Below the pieces are notes generated by a model. That model worked only from the letters and a program-made list of their open reading frames with translations, did no database searches and was not told where the DNA came from. Below are positions 55,607 through 64,000 of a stretch of DNA of 64,000 nucleotides, one piece after another. A program made the translations under genes and the position numbers. Source of the stretch: Bryobacteraceae bacterium (lineage in GTDB: Bacteria > Acidobacteriota > Terriglobia > Bryobacterales > Bryobacteraceae). The stretch covers positions 62,001-126,000 of the forward strand of contig JAIEMJ010000009.1 of the NCBI GenBank assembly GCA_019752335.1, read 5' to 3'. The first letter of the stretch is position 1. Each line of letters starts with the position of its first letter.

Positions 55607-58600
55607 ATGCGTCTGTACCTGCTTTCCGCCTCACTCCTCCTGAGTGCCGCTCTGGCATTCGGGCAAACGTTTTATGGCACCGTCGTGGGCGCCGTCTCCG
55701 ACTCTTCCGGCTCGGCCATGCCGCAAGCCACCGTCGTCCTGATCAATGCGGGCCGCGCCGACCGGCGCACCACCCAGACTGATGCCGACGGCAACTACCA
55801 GTTCGTCAATCTGGCGCCCGGCCAATACCGCGTCGAGATCGAGAAGACCGGGTTTCGCCGGTTGGTCCGCGAGAACGTCCTGGTCGAAGTGCAGAGTACC
55901 GCTCGGATTGACGCCGCCATGCAGGTGGGCGACGTGAGCCAGGTGCTCGAAGTGACGGCGCAGACGCCGTTGCTGCAGACGGAGAACGCTTCACTCGGCC
56001 AGGTGGTGGAAGCGCGCAAGGTGCTCGAGATGCCGCTGAATGGCCGCAATGTCTTCAGCCTGGTGGCGCTGGCGCCGGGCGTCGTGCCTGGCGGGCAGAG
56101 CAGCCAGACGCCGACGGGCGCCAACCCATTCGCCTGGGCTAATTTCCAGATCGGCGGCGGACAGGCCAACCAGAGTGCTTCTTACATTGACGGCGCGCCG
56201 AACAACTCGAGCTACGTGAACCATACGATGTTGGTGCCCACGCAGGACGCCGTTCAGGAGTTCAAGGTACAGACGAACAACCTGGGGCCGGAGTTTGGCC
56301 GGTTGGCGGGCGGCGTGATCAACCTGACGACGAAGTCCGGGACGAATAGCTTCCACGGCAGCGCCTACGAGTTCTTCCGCAATCGTTCTTTGAACGCGAA
56401 TACCTTCTTCAATAACCGCGCGGGCGTCGGCCGTCCCGCATTTTCGCAGAATCAGTTTGGCTTGAGCGGCGGGGGGCCGGTGATCAAGGACAAGACGTTC
56501 TTCTTCGGCTCCTATGAGGGCTTCCGCTTGCGGCAAGGCCAGAGTTACGTCTTCTCCGTCCCGACTGACTTGCAGCGCGGCGGCAACTTCTCTGACTTCC
56601 GCAACGCCGCCGGGAATACGATCCCCGTCTACGATCCGCTCACCACTTGCGGACGCCTCGGCAATGCCGCTTGCGCCACGAATGCCGCGGGAGCCGAAGT
56701 GATCTCCCGCGTACCGTTCCCCAACAACACGATCCCCGATAGCCGGATTGACCGTGCCGCGCGGCAGATGACGGGCCTGTGGGGCCGGGCGAATTCGCCG
56801 GGCTTGCCCAACACCGCCGTGAACAACTTCACGGCGAACGCGAGCGTCGGCGGCGATCAGAACCAGTACAACTTCCGCGTCGATCACAACTTCTCGGAGC
56901 GGCAACGCGCCTTCGTGCGCTACACGTACTGGCGCAATCTTAATCTGCCGATTGACCCCTACAACACCAAGACCTGCGTCGACCGCTGCACCGAGGATAT
57001 GAACACCAACCAAGCGGTGATCGGCGACAACTTCACGCTCTCCCCGAGCATGTTTCTCGATCTGCGCCTGAGCTTCAGCCGCTTCCACTACGACCGTTTC
57101 GCGACCACCGCCGGCTTCGATCTGACGCAACTTGGTTGGCCCTCCGCCTTGAACAATCAGGTGGCGGTGCGCGTGCAGCCCATTCCGATTGTGACGGGCT
57201 ATAACGGCGTCTTCGGTACGAACGGCACGGGCAGCACGATCGTCGCGCGCAACGACGTTTACTCGATCAGCCCCAACCTGACGAAGATTCTGGGCAAGCA
57301 CACGCTGAAGTTCGGCGCTGAATGGCGGCGCAACACGCATAACTACTATCAGCAGAACAATCCTTCGGGCTCCTTCAATTTCGACGCGCTGATGACGTCG
57401 GTGAATCCGCTGGCCGCGGCGGGCACGGGCAACGGCTTCGCTTCCTTCCTGCTCGGCATGGGCAGCGGCGGCGGCTTGACGCACAATAACTTCGTCGCTG
57501 GCCAGATGATCTATCGCGCTTACTACGTGGGTGACCAGCATCAGGTGACGTCGCGGCTCACCCTGAATTACGGGCTGCGCTTCGAGCAGATGGGCCCCTG
57601 GAGCGAACGCTTTGACCGGCTGGTGGTGTTGCTGCCCACCGTCGCCAACGAACTGAGCGGCCGCGGCGGCCTGAACTTCACCGGTCGCCTGGGACTGGTG
57701 AACTCTCCCGACAGCCCCAGCCGCAACAATGCCAAGCTCGGCAACGTCTTCTCGCCGCGCTTGGGCCTCGCTTACCGGCTGAATAACAAGACGGTGATTC
57801 GCACGGGCTGGGGACTGTTCTTCCTGCCCAACGACGTCGCTTTCAACTCGGCGCCGAATATCGACATTTCGAACGCCTACACCACGCCCTATGTGGGCAC
57901 GCTCGACGGCAGCATCACGCCGGCGGATCGCTTGTCGAATCCTTTCCCGAATGGCATCATCCAGGCTCCCGGACGCAGCCCCAATATTCAGCGGCTGTTC
58001 TACGGGCAGGGCGTCAGCGCGCCCGTCTTCAATGATCCGCGCGCCAACACCCAGCAATGGAACTTCGACGTGCAGCGCGAACTGGCCGGAGGCATGGCGC
58101 TGGATGTCGCTTACGCCGGCTCCAAGGGCACGCACTTGCCGGGGCCGAATCAGGCGCTGAACCAACTGCCGGAGAGCTTCCTGTCGCAAGGCGCCGCCTT
58201 GCAGCAGCAAGTGCCGAATCCGTTCTTTGGCCAGGTGCAGCTGGGCGTCCTGGCGCAACCCAATGTCGCCCGCGCGCAGTTGCAGCGGCCCTATCCGCAG
58301 TACACGGGCTTCAACATCGTTTCTCCGATGAATCGCAATTCGATTTACCACGCGTTGCAGGTGAAGCTCGAAAAGCGTTTTGCGAAGGGCGCGTCGATTC
58401 TGGGCTCCTACACTTACTCGAAATTGATCAGCGATACGGACACCCTCACGGCCTGGCTTGAGCCTGGCGGCGGACTCGCCGTGCAGAACTGGTACAACCT
58501 GCGCGCTGAGCGCTCCGTCGCCCTTTACGACGTGCCGCAGCGCGCTGTCGTGAGCTTCATCTATGACCTGCCTTTCGGCAAGGGCCAGAAGTTCCTCAAT

Positions 58601-59086
58601 TCCACCAATGGCGCCGTCAGCCGCGTGGTGGGCGGCTGGGGCGTGAACGGAGTTACTACCTTCCAGAGCGGCAATCCCCTGAACCTGACGATGGCCGTGA
58701 ATACGACCAATTCGCAAGGCGGCGGGCAGCGTCCGAACTCGACGGGCACCACCGCGAACCTCACGGGCGCCGCGCAGGACCGGTTGTCGCGGTGGTTCGA
58801 CACCTCGGCCTTCACACCGACGCCCGCCTTCCAGTTTGGCAATGTGGCGCGGTCGCTTTCGCGGGTGCGGTCGCACGGCATCGCCAACTACGACTTCACC
58901 GTCTTCAAGAACACGGCGATCACCGAACGCGTCGGCCTGCAGTTCCGCGCGGAAATCTTCAACCTGTTTAACCGCGTGCAGTTCAACTATCCCGGCACCG
59001 CGATGGGCAATCCGCAGTTCGGGGTGGTGAGCGGCCAATACAACAATCCGCGCTTGGTGCAGTTGGCCTTGCGTCTGATATTCTGA
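55607..59086 (+). CDS. Oar-like TonB-dependent receptor with carboxypeptidase-regulatory domain
   Basis: This 1159-residue outer-membrane receptor has a signal peptide (LYLLSASLLLSAALAFGQ), a CarboxypepD_reg domain (YGTVVGAVSDSSGSAMPQATVVLIN, LAPGQYRVEIEKTGFRRL), a plug (LGQVVEARKVLEMPLNGRNVFSLVALAPGVV, EFKVQTNNLGPEFGRLAGGVINLTTKSGTNSFHG) and a barrel ending in Phe (RLVQLALRLIF). It is followed after four bases by an FG-GAP/ASPIC protein and then a TPR protein, a grouping that suggests one uptake or surface-assembly unit. It is similar in layout to, but clearly distinct from, the receptor at 50969. Confidence 0.9.
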   Translation: MRLYLLSASLLLSAALAFGQTFYGTVVGAVSDSSGSAMPQATVVLINAGRADRRTTQTDADGNYQFVNLAPGQYRVEIEKTGFRRLVRENVLVEVQSTARIDAAMQVGDVSQVLEVTAQTPLLQTENASLGQVVEARKVLEMPLNGRNVFSLVALAPGVVPGGQSSQTPTGANPFAWANFQIGGGQANQSASYIDGAPNNSSYVNHTMLVPTQDAVQEFKVQTNNLGPEFGRLAGGVINLTTKSGTNSFHGSAYEFFRNRSLNANTFFNNRAGVGRPAFSQNQFGLSGGGPVIKDKTFFFGSYEGFRLRQGQSYVFSVPTDLQRGGNFSDFRNAAGNTIPVYDPLTTCGRLGNAACATNAAGAEVISRVPFPNNTIPDSRIDRAARQMTGLWGRANSPGLPNTAVNNFTANASVGGDQNQYNFRVDHNFSERQRAFVRYTYWRNLNLPIDPYNTKTCVDRCTEDMNTNQAVIGDNFTLSPSMFLDLRLSFSRFHYDRFATTAGFDLTQLGWPSALNNQVAVRVQPIPIVTGYNGVFGTNGTGSTIVARNDVYSISPNLTKILGKHTLKFGAEWRRNTHNYYQQNNPSGSFNFDALMTSVNPLAAAGTGNGFASFLLGMGSGGGLTHNNFVAGQMIYRAYYVGDQHQVTSRLTLNYGLRFEQMGPWSERFDRLVVLLPTVANELSGRGGLNFTGRLGLVNSPDSPSRNNAKLGNVFSPRLGLAYRLNNKTVIRTGWGLFFLPNDVAFNSAPNIDISNAYTTPYVGTLDGSITPADRLSNPFPNGIIQAPGRSPNIQRLFYGQGVSAPVFNDPRANTQQWNFDVQRELAGGMALDVAYAGSKGTHLPGPNQALNQLPESFLSQGAALQQQVPNPFFGQVQLGVLAQPNVARAQLQRPYPQYTGFNIVSPMNRNSIYHALQVKLEKRFAKGASILGSYTYSKLISDTDTLTAWLEPGGGLAVQNWYNLRAERSVALYDVPQRAVVSFIYDLPFGKGQKFLNSTNGAVSRVVGGWGVNGVTTFQSGNPLNLTMAVNTTNSQGGGQRPNSTGTTANLTGAAQDRLSRWFDTSAFTPTPAFQFGNVARSLSRVRSHGIANYDFTVFKNTAITERVGLQFRAEIFNLFNRVQFNYPGTAMGNPQFGVVSGQYNNPRLVQLALRLIF

Positions 59087-59090
59087 GCGC

Positions 59091-60668
59091 TTGTATCGCT
59101 GGTTTGCTTACGGACTCTGTGTGGCCCTCCTGGCCGTGCCGGGTCCGTTTGCGTTTCGGACGTCGACCTTGCCGTTCGTACACCGGCCGTCGCCAACGCC
59201 GCAGAAGTACCTGCCGGAAACGATGGGCGGTGGCGTCGCTTTGCTCGACTATAACCTCGACGGGCGGCTCGACATCTTCCTGGTAAACGGCGGGCAAATG
59301 AGCGCCGGCCCCAACCGGGCTGACCTTCGTCGCCGGGAACCGGCCTATTGGAATCGCTTGTACCGCCAGGAGCCCAACGGCGCCTTTACCGACGTCACCG
59401 CCGCCGCCGGTCTCAGTTCGTCGCCCAACTTCTACGGCATGGGCGCCGCCACCGGCGACATCGACAACGACGGCGACCCTGACCTCTACGTCACCGGCTA
59501 CGGCGGCGCCTGCCTGTATCGCAACCGCGGCAACGGCACGTTCGAACTCACCACCGAAGCCCAGGCTCCTGGCTGGAGCGTGTCGGCCGCCTTGCTCGAC
59601 TATGACCTCGACGGCCACCTCGACCTCTTCGTCGCCCGTTATCTCGATTGGGACCTCAGCCGCAATATCCTCTGCGGCACGCCCTTCAACGCCTACTGCC
59701 GCCCCGACAAGTTTCCGGGCATCAGCAATCTGCTCTTCCACAACGACGGCCACGGCCACTTCCGCGACGTCACGGCGGACTCCGGCATCGGCGCGGCCAT
59801 CGGCAAAGGCATGGGCGTCGCCGTCAACGACTATGATCAGGACGGCTACCCGGATATCTTCGTCGCCAACGACGGCATGGAGCAGTTCCTCTTTCACAAC
59901 GAGCGCAACGGCAAATTCCGCGAGTGTGCCCTCGAAGCCGGTGTCGCCCTCTCCGACGACGCCCGCACCTACGCCGGCATGGGCGCCGCCTTCGCGGACT
60001 TCGATAACGACGGCCGCCCCGATCTGGCCGTCACCAATCTGGCGCTTGAGAAATATGCCCTCTATCGCAACGAAGGTGGCCACTTTGCCTACGTCAGCCT
60101 GACGAGTGGCTTGGCCGCGCTGACGGCGCGCAGCAGTGGCTGGGGCGTGGGTCTGCACGACTTTGACAACAACGGCTGGAAGGATCTTTTCGCCGCGCAG
60201 AGCCACGTGCTCGACAACGTCGAGAAGATCCAGCCGGGCCTGCGCTACCGCGAGCCGCCCGCGCTCTACTTGAACGACGGCGGCCGTTTCCGCGCGGCCA
60301 ATTTGCCGCTCGCCGCGCTGGCTGGCCGCGGCGCCGCCTTCGGTGACTTGGATAACGACGGCACGCTCGATGCCGTTGTCGCTGTGCTCGGCGGCGCGCC
60401 CTTGGTCTTGCGCGGCCAGGCCTCGCAGCCCGGGATCACGCTCGAATTGAACGGCAAGCACGCCAACAGTGACGGCGCGGGAGCGATTGTCCAGGCAGGC
60501 GGCCAGACCGTTTACGCGACCACGTCGGGCAGCTATCTCTCCGCCAATGACCGGCGCGTGCATCTGGCGGGCTCGCCTGCCGAGGTCACCATCACCTGGC
60601 CCGGCGGCCATCGCCAGGTGGAGAAGCTACCCAGTACGGGGCTCGTGCGCATTATGGAGAAGCCATGA
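59091..60668 (+). CDS. FG-GAP/VCBS-repeat protein with ASPIC/UnbV domain (CRTAC1-like)
   Basis: This 525-residue exported protein has a signal peptide (FAYGLCVALLAVPGPFAF), repeated FG-GAP/VCBS blades with Ca-binding-like Asp motifs (DYNLDGRLDIFLVNGG, DIDNDGDPDLYVTGYGG, DYDLDGHLDLFVARYLDWD, DYDQDGYPDIFVAND, DFDNDGRPDLAVTN) forming a beta-propeller, and a C-terminal ASPIC/UnbV domain (SGSYLSANDRRVHLAGS, ITWPGGHRQVEKLPS). It probably binds a carbohydrate or protein at the surface. It starts at TTG 59091, four bases after the receptor stop; TATTCT ends six bases before it. Its stop overlaps the TPR gene by four bases. Confidence 0.87.
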   Translation: MYRWFAYGLCVALLAVPGPFAFRTSTLPFVHRPSPTPQKYLPETMGGGVALLDYNLDGRLDIFLVNGGQMSAGPNRADLRRREPAYWNRLYRQEPNGAFTDVTAAAGLSSSPNFYGMGAATGDIDNDGDPDLYVTGYGGACLYRNRGNGTFELTTEAQAPGWSVSAALLDYDLDGHLDLFVARYLDWDLSRNILCGTPFNAYCRPDKFPGISNLLFHNDGHGHFRDVTADSGIGAAIGKGMGVAVNDYDQDGYPDIFVANDGMEQFLFHNERNGKFRECALEAGVALSDDARTYAGMGAAFADFDNDGRPDLAVTNLALEKYALYRNEGGHFAYVSLTSGLAALTARSSGWGVGLHDFDNNGWKDLFAAQSHVLDNVEKIQPGLRYREPPALYLNDGGRFRAANLPLAALAGRGAAFGDLDNDGTLDAVVAVLGGAPLVLRGQASQPGITLELNGKHANSDGAGAIVQAGGQTVYATTSGSYLSANDRRVHLAGSPAEVTITWPGGHRQVEKLPSTGLVRIMEKP

Positions 60669-61717
60669 TTCTGCTGGTGCTCATCCTCGCACAAACCGTT
60701 TCGCCCGAACTGGCGCAGCACGTCAACGCGGGCCTCGCCGCGAAGGCCGCCGGCGACCTCGACCTCGCGATTCGCGAATTCCGTAAGGTGGTGGAACTCG
60801 CGCCGGAGTTGCCCGCGGCGCACGTCAACCTGGGCGCGGTTTACTTCGCGAAGCAGGACTACGGGAGCGCCATCGCTCCCCTGCGCCAAGCCCTCGCGCT
60901 CAATCCGGAGTTGCCCGGCGCGCACCAGATGCTGGGCACCGCGCTACTCGCGCGGGGCGCCGCCGCTGGCGCGATTCCGCATCTCGAAAAGGCCCAAGCC
61001 ACAGACCTGCTGGGCATTGCTTACCTCGAAGCCGGGCGTCCGCGTGAGGCGGTGGATAAGCTGGAGGCCGCGCTGTTGGCGCGCCCCGCCGATCCGGACT
61101 TGCTCTACTACCTCAGCCAGGCCCACAGCCGCCTGGCTCAGCAGCTCTTTGAGAATCTGCGCGCTAATCCGGCGGGCGCGGCACGCACGCAGCAGATGCT
61201 CGGCGAAGCCGCCGCGGCGGCCGGACAAAGTGAGGCTGCGGCACAGCACTTTCGCGCGGCGCTGGCCGCGCGGCCCGGACTGCGCGGTGTCCAGTTGGCG
61301 ATCGGCGAATTGCAATTAGCCAACGCCAACTACGCGGCGGCCGAAGCTGCTTTTCGCGCCGAAGCCAGCTTGGCGCCGGCCAGCGCCATCGCCGCTTACA
61401 AGCTCGGCTTCGTCCTCGCTCAGTTGGGCCAGTCCGTCGCCGCGGTGAAGGAGCTTAAGCGGGCTTACGAACTCGCCCCGGAGATGCCGGAGACGTCGCT
61501 GGAGTTAGGCAAGGCGCTCGCTGCCGCGGGCGAGAGCGCCGCTGCCGAGAACGCTCTGCTGCGCGTGCTGCAACTGGAGCCGAAGTCCAAGCTCGCCGAG
61601 ACCGCCTACGGTCAACTGAATCAGGTCTACCGCAAGCTCAACCGTCCCGCCGACGCGGACCGGGCGCTTAAGTCGCTGCAGGAGCTACGTCGCCCAGCGG
61701 CGATTCCGCCGCGCTAG
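60665..61717 (+). CDS. TPR-repeat protein, secreted or periplasmic
   Basis: This 350-residue protein has a short signal-like start (ILLVLILAQTVS) and about eight tetratricopeptide repeats, for example GDLDLAIREFRKVVELAPELPAAHVNLGAVYFAKQDYGSAIAPLRQALALNPELPGAHQMLGTALL. It probably scaffolds protein contacts in the periplasm. Its ATG overlaps the stop of the FG-GAP/ASPIC gene (ATGA), so it is translationally coupled and belongs to the receptor-ASPIC-TPR unit. Confidence 0.85.
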   Translation: MILLVLILAQTVSPELAQHVNAGLAAKAAGDLDLAIREFRKVVELAPELPAAHVNLGAVYFAKQDYGSAIAPLRQALALNPELPGAHQMLGTALLARGAAAGAIPHLEKAQATDLLGIAYLEAGRPREAVDKLEAALLARPADPDLLYYLSQAHSRLAQQLFENLRANPAGAARTQQMLGEAAAAAGQSEAAAQHFRAALAARPGLRGVQLAIGELQLANANYAAAEAAFRAEASLAPASAIAAYKLGFVLAQLGQSVAAVKELKRAYELAPEMPETSLELGKALAAAGESAAAENALLRVLQLEPKSKLAETAYGQLNQVYRKLNRPADADRALKSLQELRRPAAIPPR

Positions 61718-61777
61718 GATGAGCCATGAGCTTACCGCCGCAGGATCGGCCATACAGGTCGCCCCCCGAGCTTTACA

Positions 61778-64000
61778 CTACTCCGCGAGCGCTTCGCTCG
61801 GCGAGACGCGGGATGCGCGATAGCTCGGCACCAGGCAAGCGGTGAGGGTAGCGGCGGTCATCACCAGGGCGACCCCACCCAGGGTGAGCCCGTGGAAAGA
61901 AGGCACCTGGTAAAGCAGCGTTTGCATGAGGCGACCGGAAAGCCACGCGCCGATCGTTCCCAGCGTCGTGCCCCAGAGAAGCAGGTAGAAAGCCACGCGG
62001 AGAAACTGGTGGCGAATCTGACCGGGCTGGGCGCCCAGCGCCATCCGGACGGCGATCTCGCGACGGCGTTGCGTCACGGCATAGCTGAGGACGCCGTAGG
62101 TGCCAATGGCGGTGAGCAACAGGGCGATCGCTGAAAAGAGTGCGGCTAGTAGGGTGGGCGAACGACGGGTCAGCAGGCTGTCTTCAATGCGTGTTTGCAT
62201 GGGGCGAAGGTCGGTGACCGGTAGGTCGGCGTCCAACGCGCGGACGGCGCGCTGCATGGCCAGGGCTAGCGACTCGGGGGAAATGCGCGCGCGAGCGACC
62301 AAGTAGAAGTCGGACTGGGGAAAGAAGCGGTAGGGGAAATAGACCGCGCCCTGAGGCGTGTCATCGGTTAGTCCCACCTGTTTCACACGGCTGACGACTC
62401 CGACCACCGTGAACGCCTGGTCCGGCGTGGATTCGGTGGAACCGGAAAAGAGCTGTTGGCCAACTGGGTCGCTGGAGGGCCAGTAGCGTTGGGCAAAGTC
62501 CTCGTCAATCACACATAGGCGTTGGTCACCGTCCCGGGCGGTAAAGTAGCGCCCCGACTTAAGGGTGAGGCCAATGGCGCCGAAGTAGTCACCGCTTACC
62601 GAGTAGTAGTAGTGGCCCCGGACGGATTCACCGGGACGAAGCCGGTAGCCTTTGGCCGTGACGGCGGTCATGTTCGATTTGCCGCTGAAGGGTAGATTGT
62701 GGACGATACCGGCGGCGCCGACACCGGGCAGTTCCACCAGCCTGCGGCCGAGGCGCTCGACAATCTGGAGGCGCTGGGGACTCGAGCCTGGGTACTTCGC
62801 CCACGGCAGCGAGAGTTGTCCCGTCAGCACTTGTTCCGGCCGGAACCCGGGAGCGACGGCGGTCGCGTTTCTTAAGCTTTGCCCTAGCAATCCGGCCCCG
62901 GCCAGCAGGACAAAGGCGAGAGTCATTTGCGAAACAATGAAGGCGTGGCGCAGGCCCTGCGCCGCTGCACTCGCCGTGCCACCCCGGCTTTCCGCATGCA
63001 AGGAAGCCCGCAGAGTGAACCAGATGATGGGAAAGGCGAGCGCTACGCCGACCAGCACCGCGCCGGCCAGGGCCACCAGAGCAACGCGCCCGTCGAAAGC
63101 CATTCCAGCCGCGAGGGGCAATTGGTCTGCCCCTAGCGCGACCAGGAGTCGAATGCCCGCGGCACCGACGGCGCAGCCCAGCAGGCCGCCCGCTAGCGTT
63201 AGGAGTGTCGTTTCCACCAGCACCTCCGTCGCCACGTGGCGGCGGCTTGCCCCGAGCGCCTGCCGCACGGCGAGTTCCTTGGTGCGTCCACTAGCGCGAA
63301 CCAACAGCAGGTTCACCAGGTTGACGACGCCGATCAACAGCAGCAGCCCCACGCCAGCCTGCAGCAGGAGCAGGATGGGCCGGATGCCAGCCACATGGTC
63401 GTCATGCAGCGATGCCACCACCGAACGGAAGCCGGCCTCGGCCATCATCTTGGCTTGCGGGTTATCCGCTTCGACGACCGCGTTATGCGCATCGATCTGG
63501 GATTGGGCCTGTGCCCGAGTCGCTCCGGGGCGAAGGCGAGCCACCATGGTGATGGAGTTGCCGCTGTGCCGCCGTAAGTGTCCGCGGGCCGAGGGCACGG
63601 AGGCGTAAGGGAAGTAGAGCTGCGCGGCAGAGGAGAGAAAAGTGAAGGTTTTGGGCAGCACCCCCACGATCTTGTAGGCGAGCCCATCGACGCGGATGGG
63701 GCGACCGACTACCTGCGGATCCGCCTGGTAATGCCTTTGCCAATGGGCATAGGTCAGCAGCACGACGTGGTCAGTCTGGAACGTGGTTTCGGCTTCGGTG
63801 AAGGTACGGCCCATCAGCGGGGCCACGCCGACAGTGGCGAAGAACTCGGGCGAAACCAAGGCGCTCTCGAAGCGTTCCGTGGCTCCGGGTTCGCCAATCA
63901 GCATGCTTTCCGGCCGGTATATCGAAAGCGACGAGAAGGCAGGAATCTGGCCGCGACGCTCGTAATAATTCGTGAGCGAGGCTCCGTCCCGGTCGACACC
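61778..64000 (-). CDS. ADOP-family duplicated ABC permease (partial, start beyond window)
   Basis: This protein is at least 741 residues long; the frame is open to the last base of the window, so its start lies outside. It contains MacB-type periplasmic domains alternating with FtsX-type helices in duplicate: the first half has SPEFFATVGVAPLMGRTF and LLLIGVVNLVNLLLVRASGRTKELAVRQALGASR, the second SGDYFGAIGLTLKSGRYF and AIGTYGVLSYAVTQRRREIAVRMALGAQP. This is the acidobacterial duplicated orphan permease pattern (TIGR03434), usually with no linked ATPase. Substrate unknown; efflux of peptides or lipids is likely. No start codon or N-terminus can be given. Confidence 0.9.
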   Translation of the reverse strand, partial: GVDRDGASLTNYYERRGQIPAFSSLSIYRPESMLIGEPGATERFESALVSPEFFATVGVAPLMGRTFTEAETTFQTDHVVLLTYAHWQRHYQADPQVVGRPIRVDGLAYKIVGVLPKTFTFLSSAAQLYFPYASVPSARGHLRRHSGNSITMVARLRPGATRAQAQSQIDAHNAVVEADNPQAKMMAEAGFRSVVASLHDDHVAGIRPILLLLQAGVGLLLLIGVVNLVNLLLVRASGRTKELAVRQALGASRRHVATEVLVETTLLTLAGGLLGCAVGAAGIRLLVALGADQLPLAAGMAFDGRVALVALAGAVLVGVALAFPIIWFTLRASLHAESRGGTASAAAQGLRHAFIVSQMTLAFVLLAGAGLLGQSLRNATAVAPGFRPEQVLTGQLSLPWAKYPGSSPQRLQIVERLGRRLVELPGVGAAGIVHNLPFSGKSNMTAVTAKGYRLRPGESVRGHYYYSVSGDYFGAIGLTLKSGRYFTARDGDQRLCVIDEDFAQRYWPSSDPVGQQLFSGSTESTPDQAFTVVGVVSRVKQVGLTDDTPQGAVYFPYRFFPQSDFYLVARARISPESLALAMQRAVRALDADLPVTDLRPMQTRIEDSLLTRRSPTLLAALFSAIALLLTAIGTYGVLSYAVTQRRREIAVRMALGAQPGQIRHQFLRVAFYLLLWGTTLGTIGAWLSGRLMQTLLYQVPSFHGLTLGGVALVMTAATLTACLVPSYRASRVSPSEALAE

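Noticed and set aside
55991-59038. 1015-codon open frame antisense to the Oar-like receptor
   Set aside because: Ala/Arg/Val-rich with no domains or start signals; the sense frame has complete receptor architecture.

Overview
The window reads as chromosomal DNA of an Acidobacteriota bacterium close to the Solibacter/Bryobacter group (Bryobacterales). The evidence is gene content: two proteins carry the Solibacter-type C-terminal domain (TIGR03437), there is an 'acidobacterial duplicated orphan permease' (ADOP), DUF1501, DUF1549 and DUF1080 proteins, an FG-GAP/ASPIC-UnbV protein next to a TPR protein, and three very large TonB-dependent receptors with carboxypeptidase-regulatory N-termini. The DNA is mostly GC-rich and gene-dense, so long antisense shadow ORFs are common. 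No rRNA, tRNA, CRISPR array, prophage or complete insertion sequence was seen.

Layout. 42-6270: an Aas-like lysophospholipid recycling fusion, a sigma-54 activator and a nucleoside-type MFS permease. 6381-11679: a secreted TIGR03437 protein, a TonB receptor and a beta-helix surface protein in one operon. 11713-20694: a DUF2147 protein, a four-gene DevBCA/TolC-like exporter, a divergent TetR regulator and a large hybrid sensor kinase; two palindromic operators lie in the divergent promoter. 20759-25088: a Tat-exported aldo/keto reductase, an SH3 lipoprotein, a repeat/remnant stretch and a ThuA-TIGR03437 protein. 25089-27453: an apparently less GC-rich patch with small orphan genes (an Imm50-like immunity protein, a CopG/RHH-like antitoxin, hypothetical proteins). 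27454-30925: a TerC/YjbE protein, then a coupled DUF1080, ceramidase-like and ROK kinase operon. 31170-33856: a two-subunit molybdenum hydroxylase (IorAB type). 34071-41257: clpX, tadA, a heme/copper monooxygenase, a PEGA-like protein, an Fsr-like MFS pump, two small membrane proteins and purA. 41329-45128: a hypothetical protein, pheS and pheT; pheT has a one-base frameshift. 45139-64000: an outer-membrane barrel, a DUF1549/DUF1501 pair, an ECF sigma factor with a small membrane partner, two Oar-like TonB receptors, an SGNH hydrolase, FG-GAP and TPR proteins and an ADOP permease cut by the window end.

How the genes fit together. Much of the window serves the cell envelope: uptake through TonB receptors with secreted partners, efflux (DevBCA-like, Fsr, ADOP), lipid repair (Aas) and secreted or periplasmic oxidoreductases. 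Informational genes (clpX, tadA, purA, pheST) sit among them.

The observation I consider most worth following is regulatory. At about a dozen starts a TANNNT (or GATAAT) -10-like hexamer ends exactly 6 or 7 bases before the start codon, which points to widespread leaderless transcription. In the tetR/exporter divergent region both genes show this arrangement, and each promoter's -35 lies inside one copy of the same palindrome. Other items of interest are the pheT frameshift, a 39-bp repeat present twice identically and once diverged, a 24-bp perfect inverted repeat, and a duplicated scrap of the ThuA gene.
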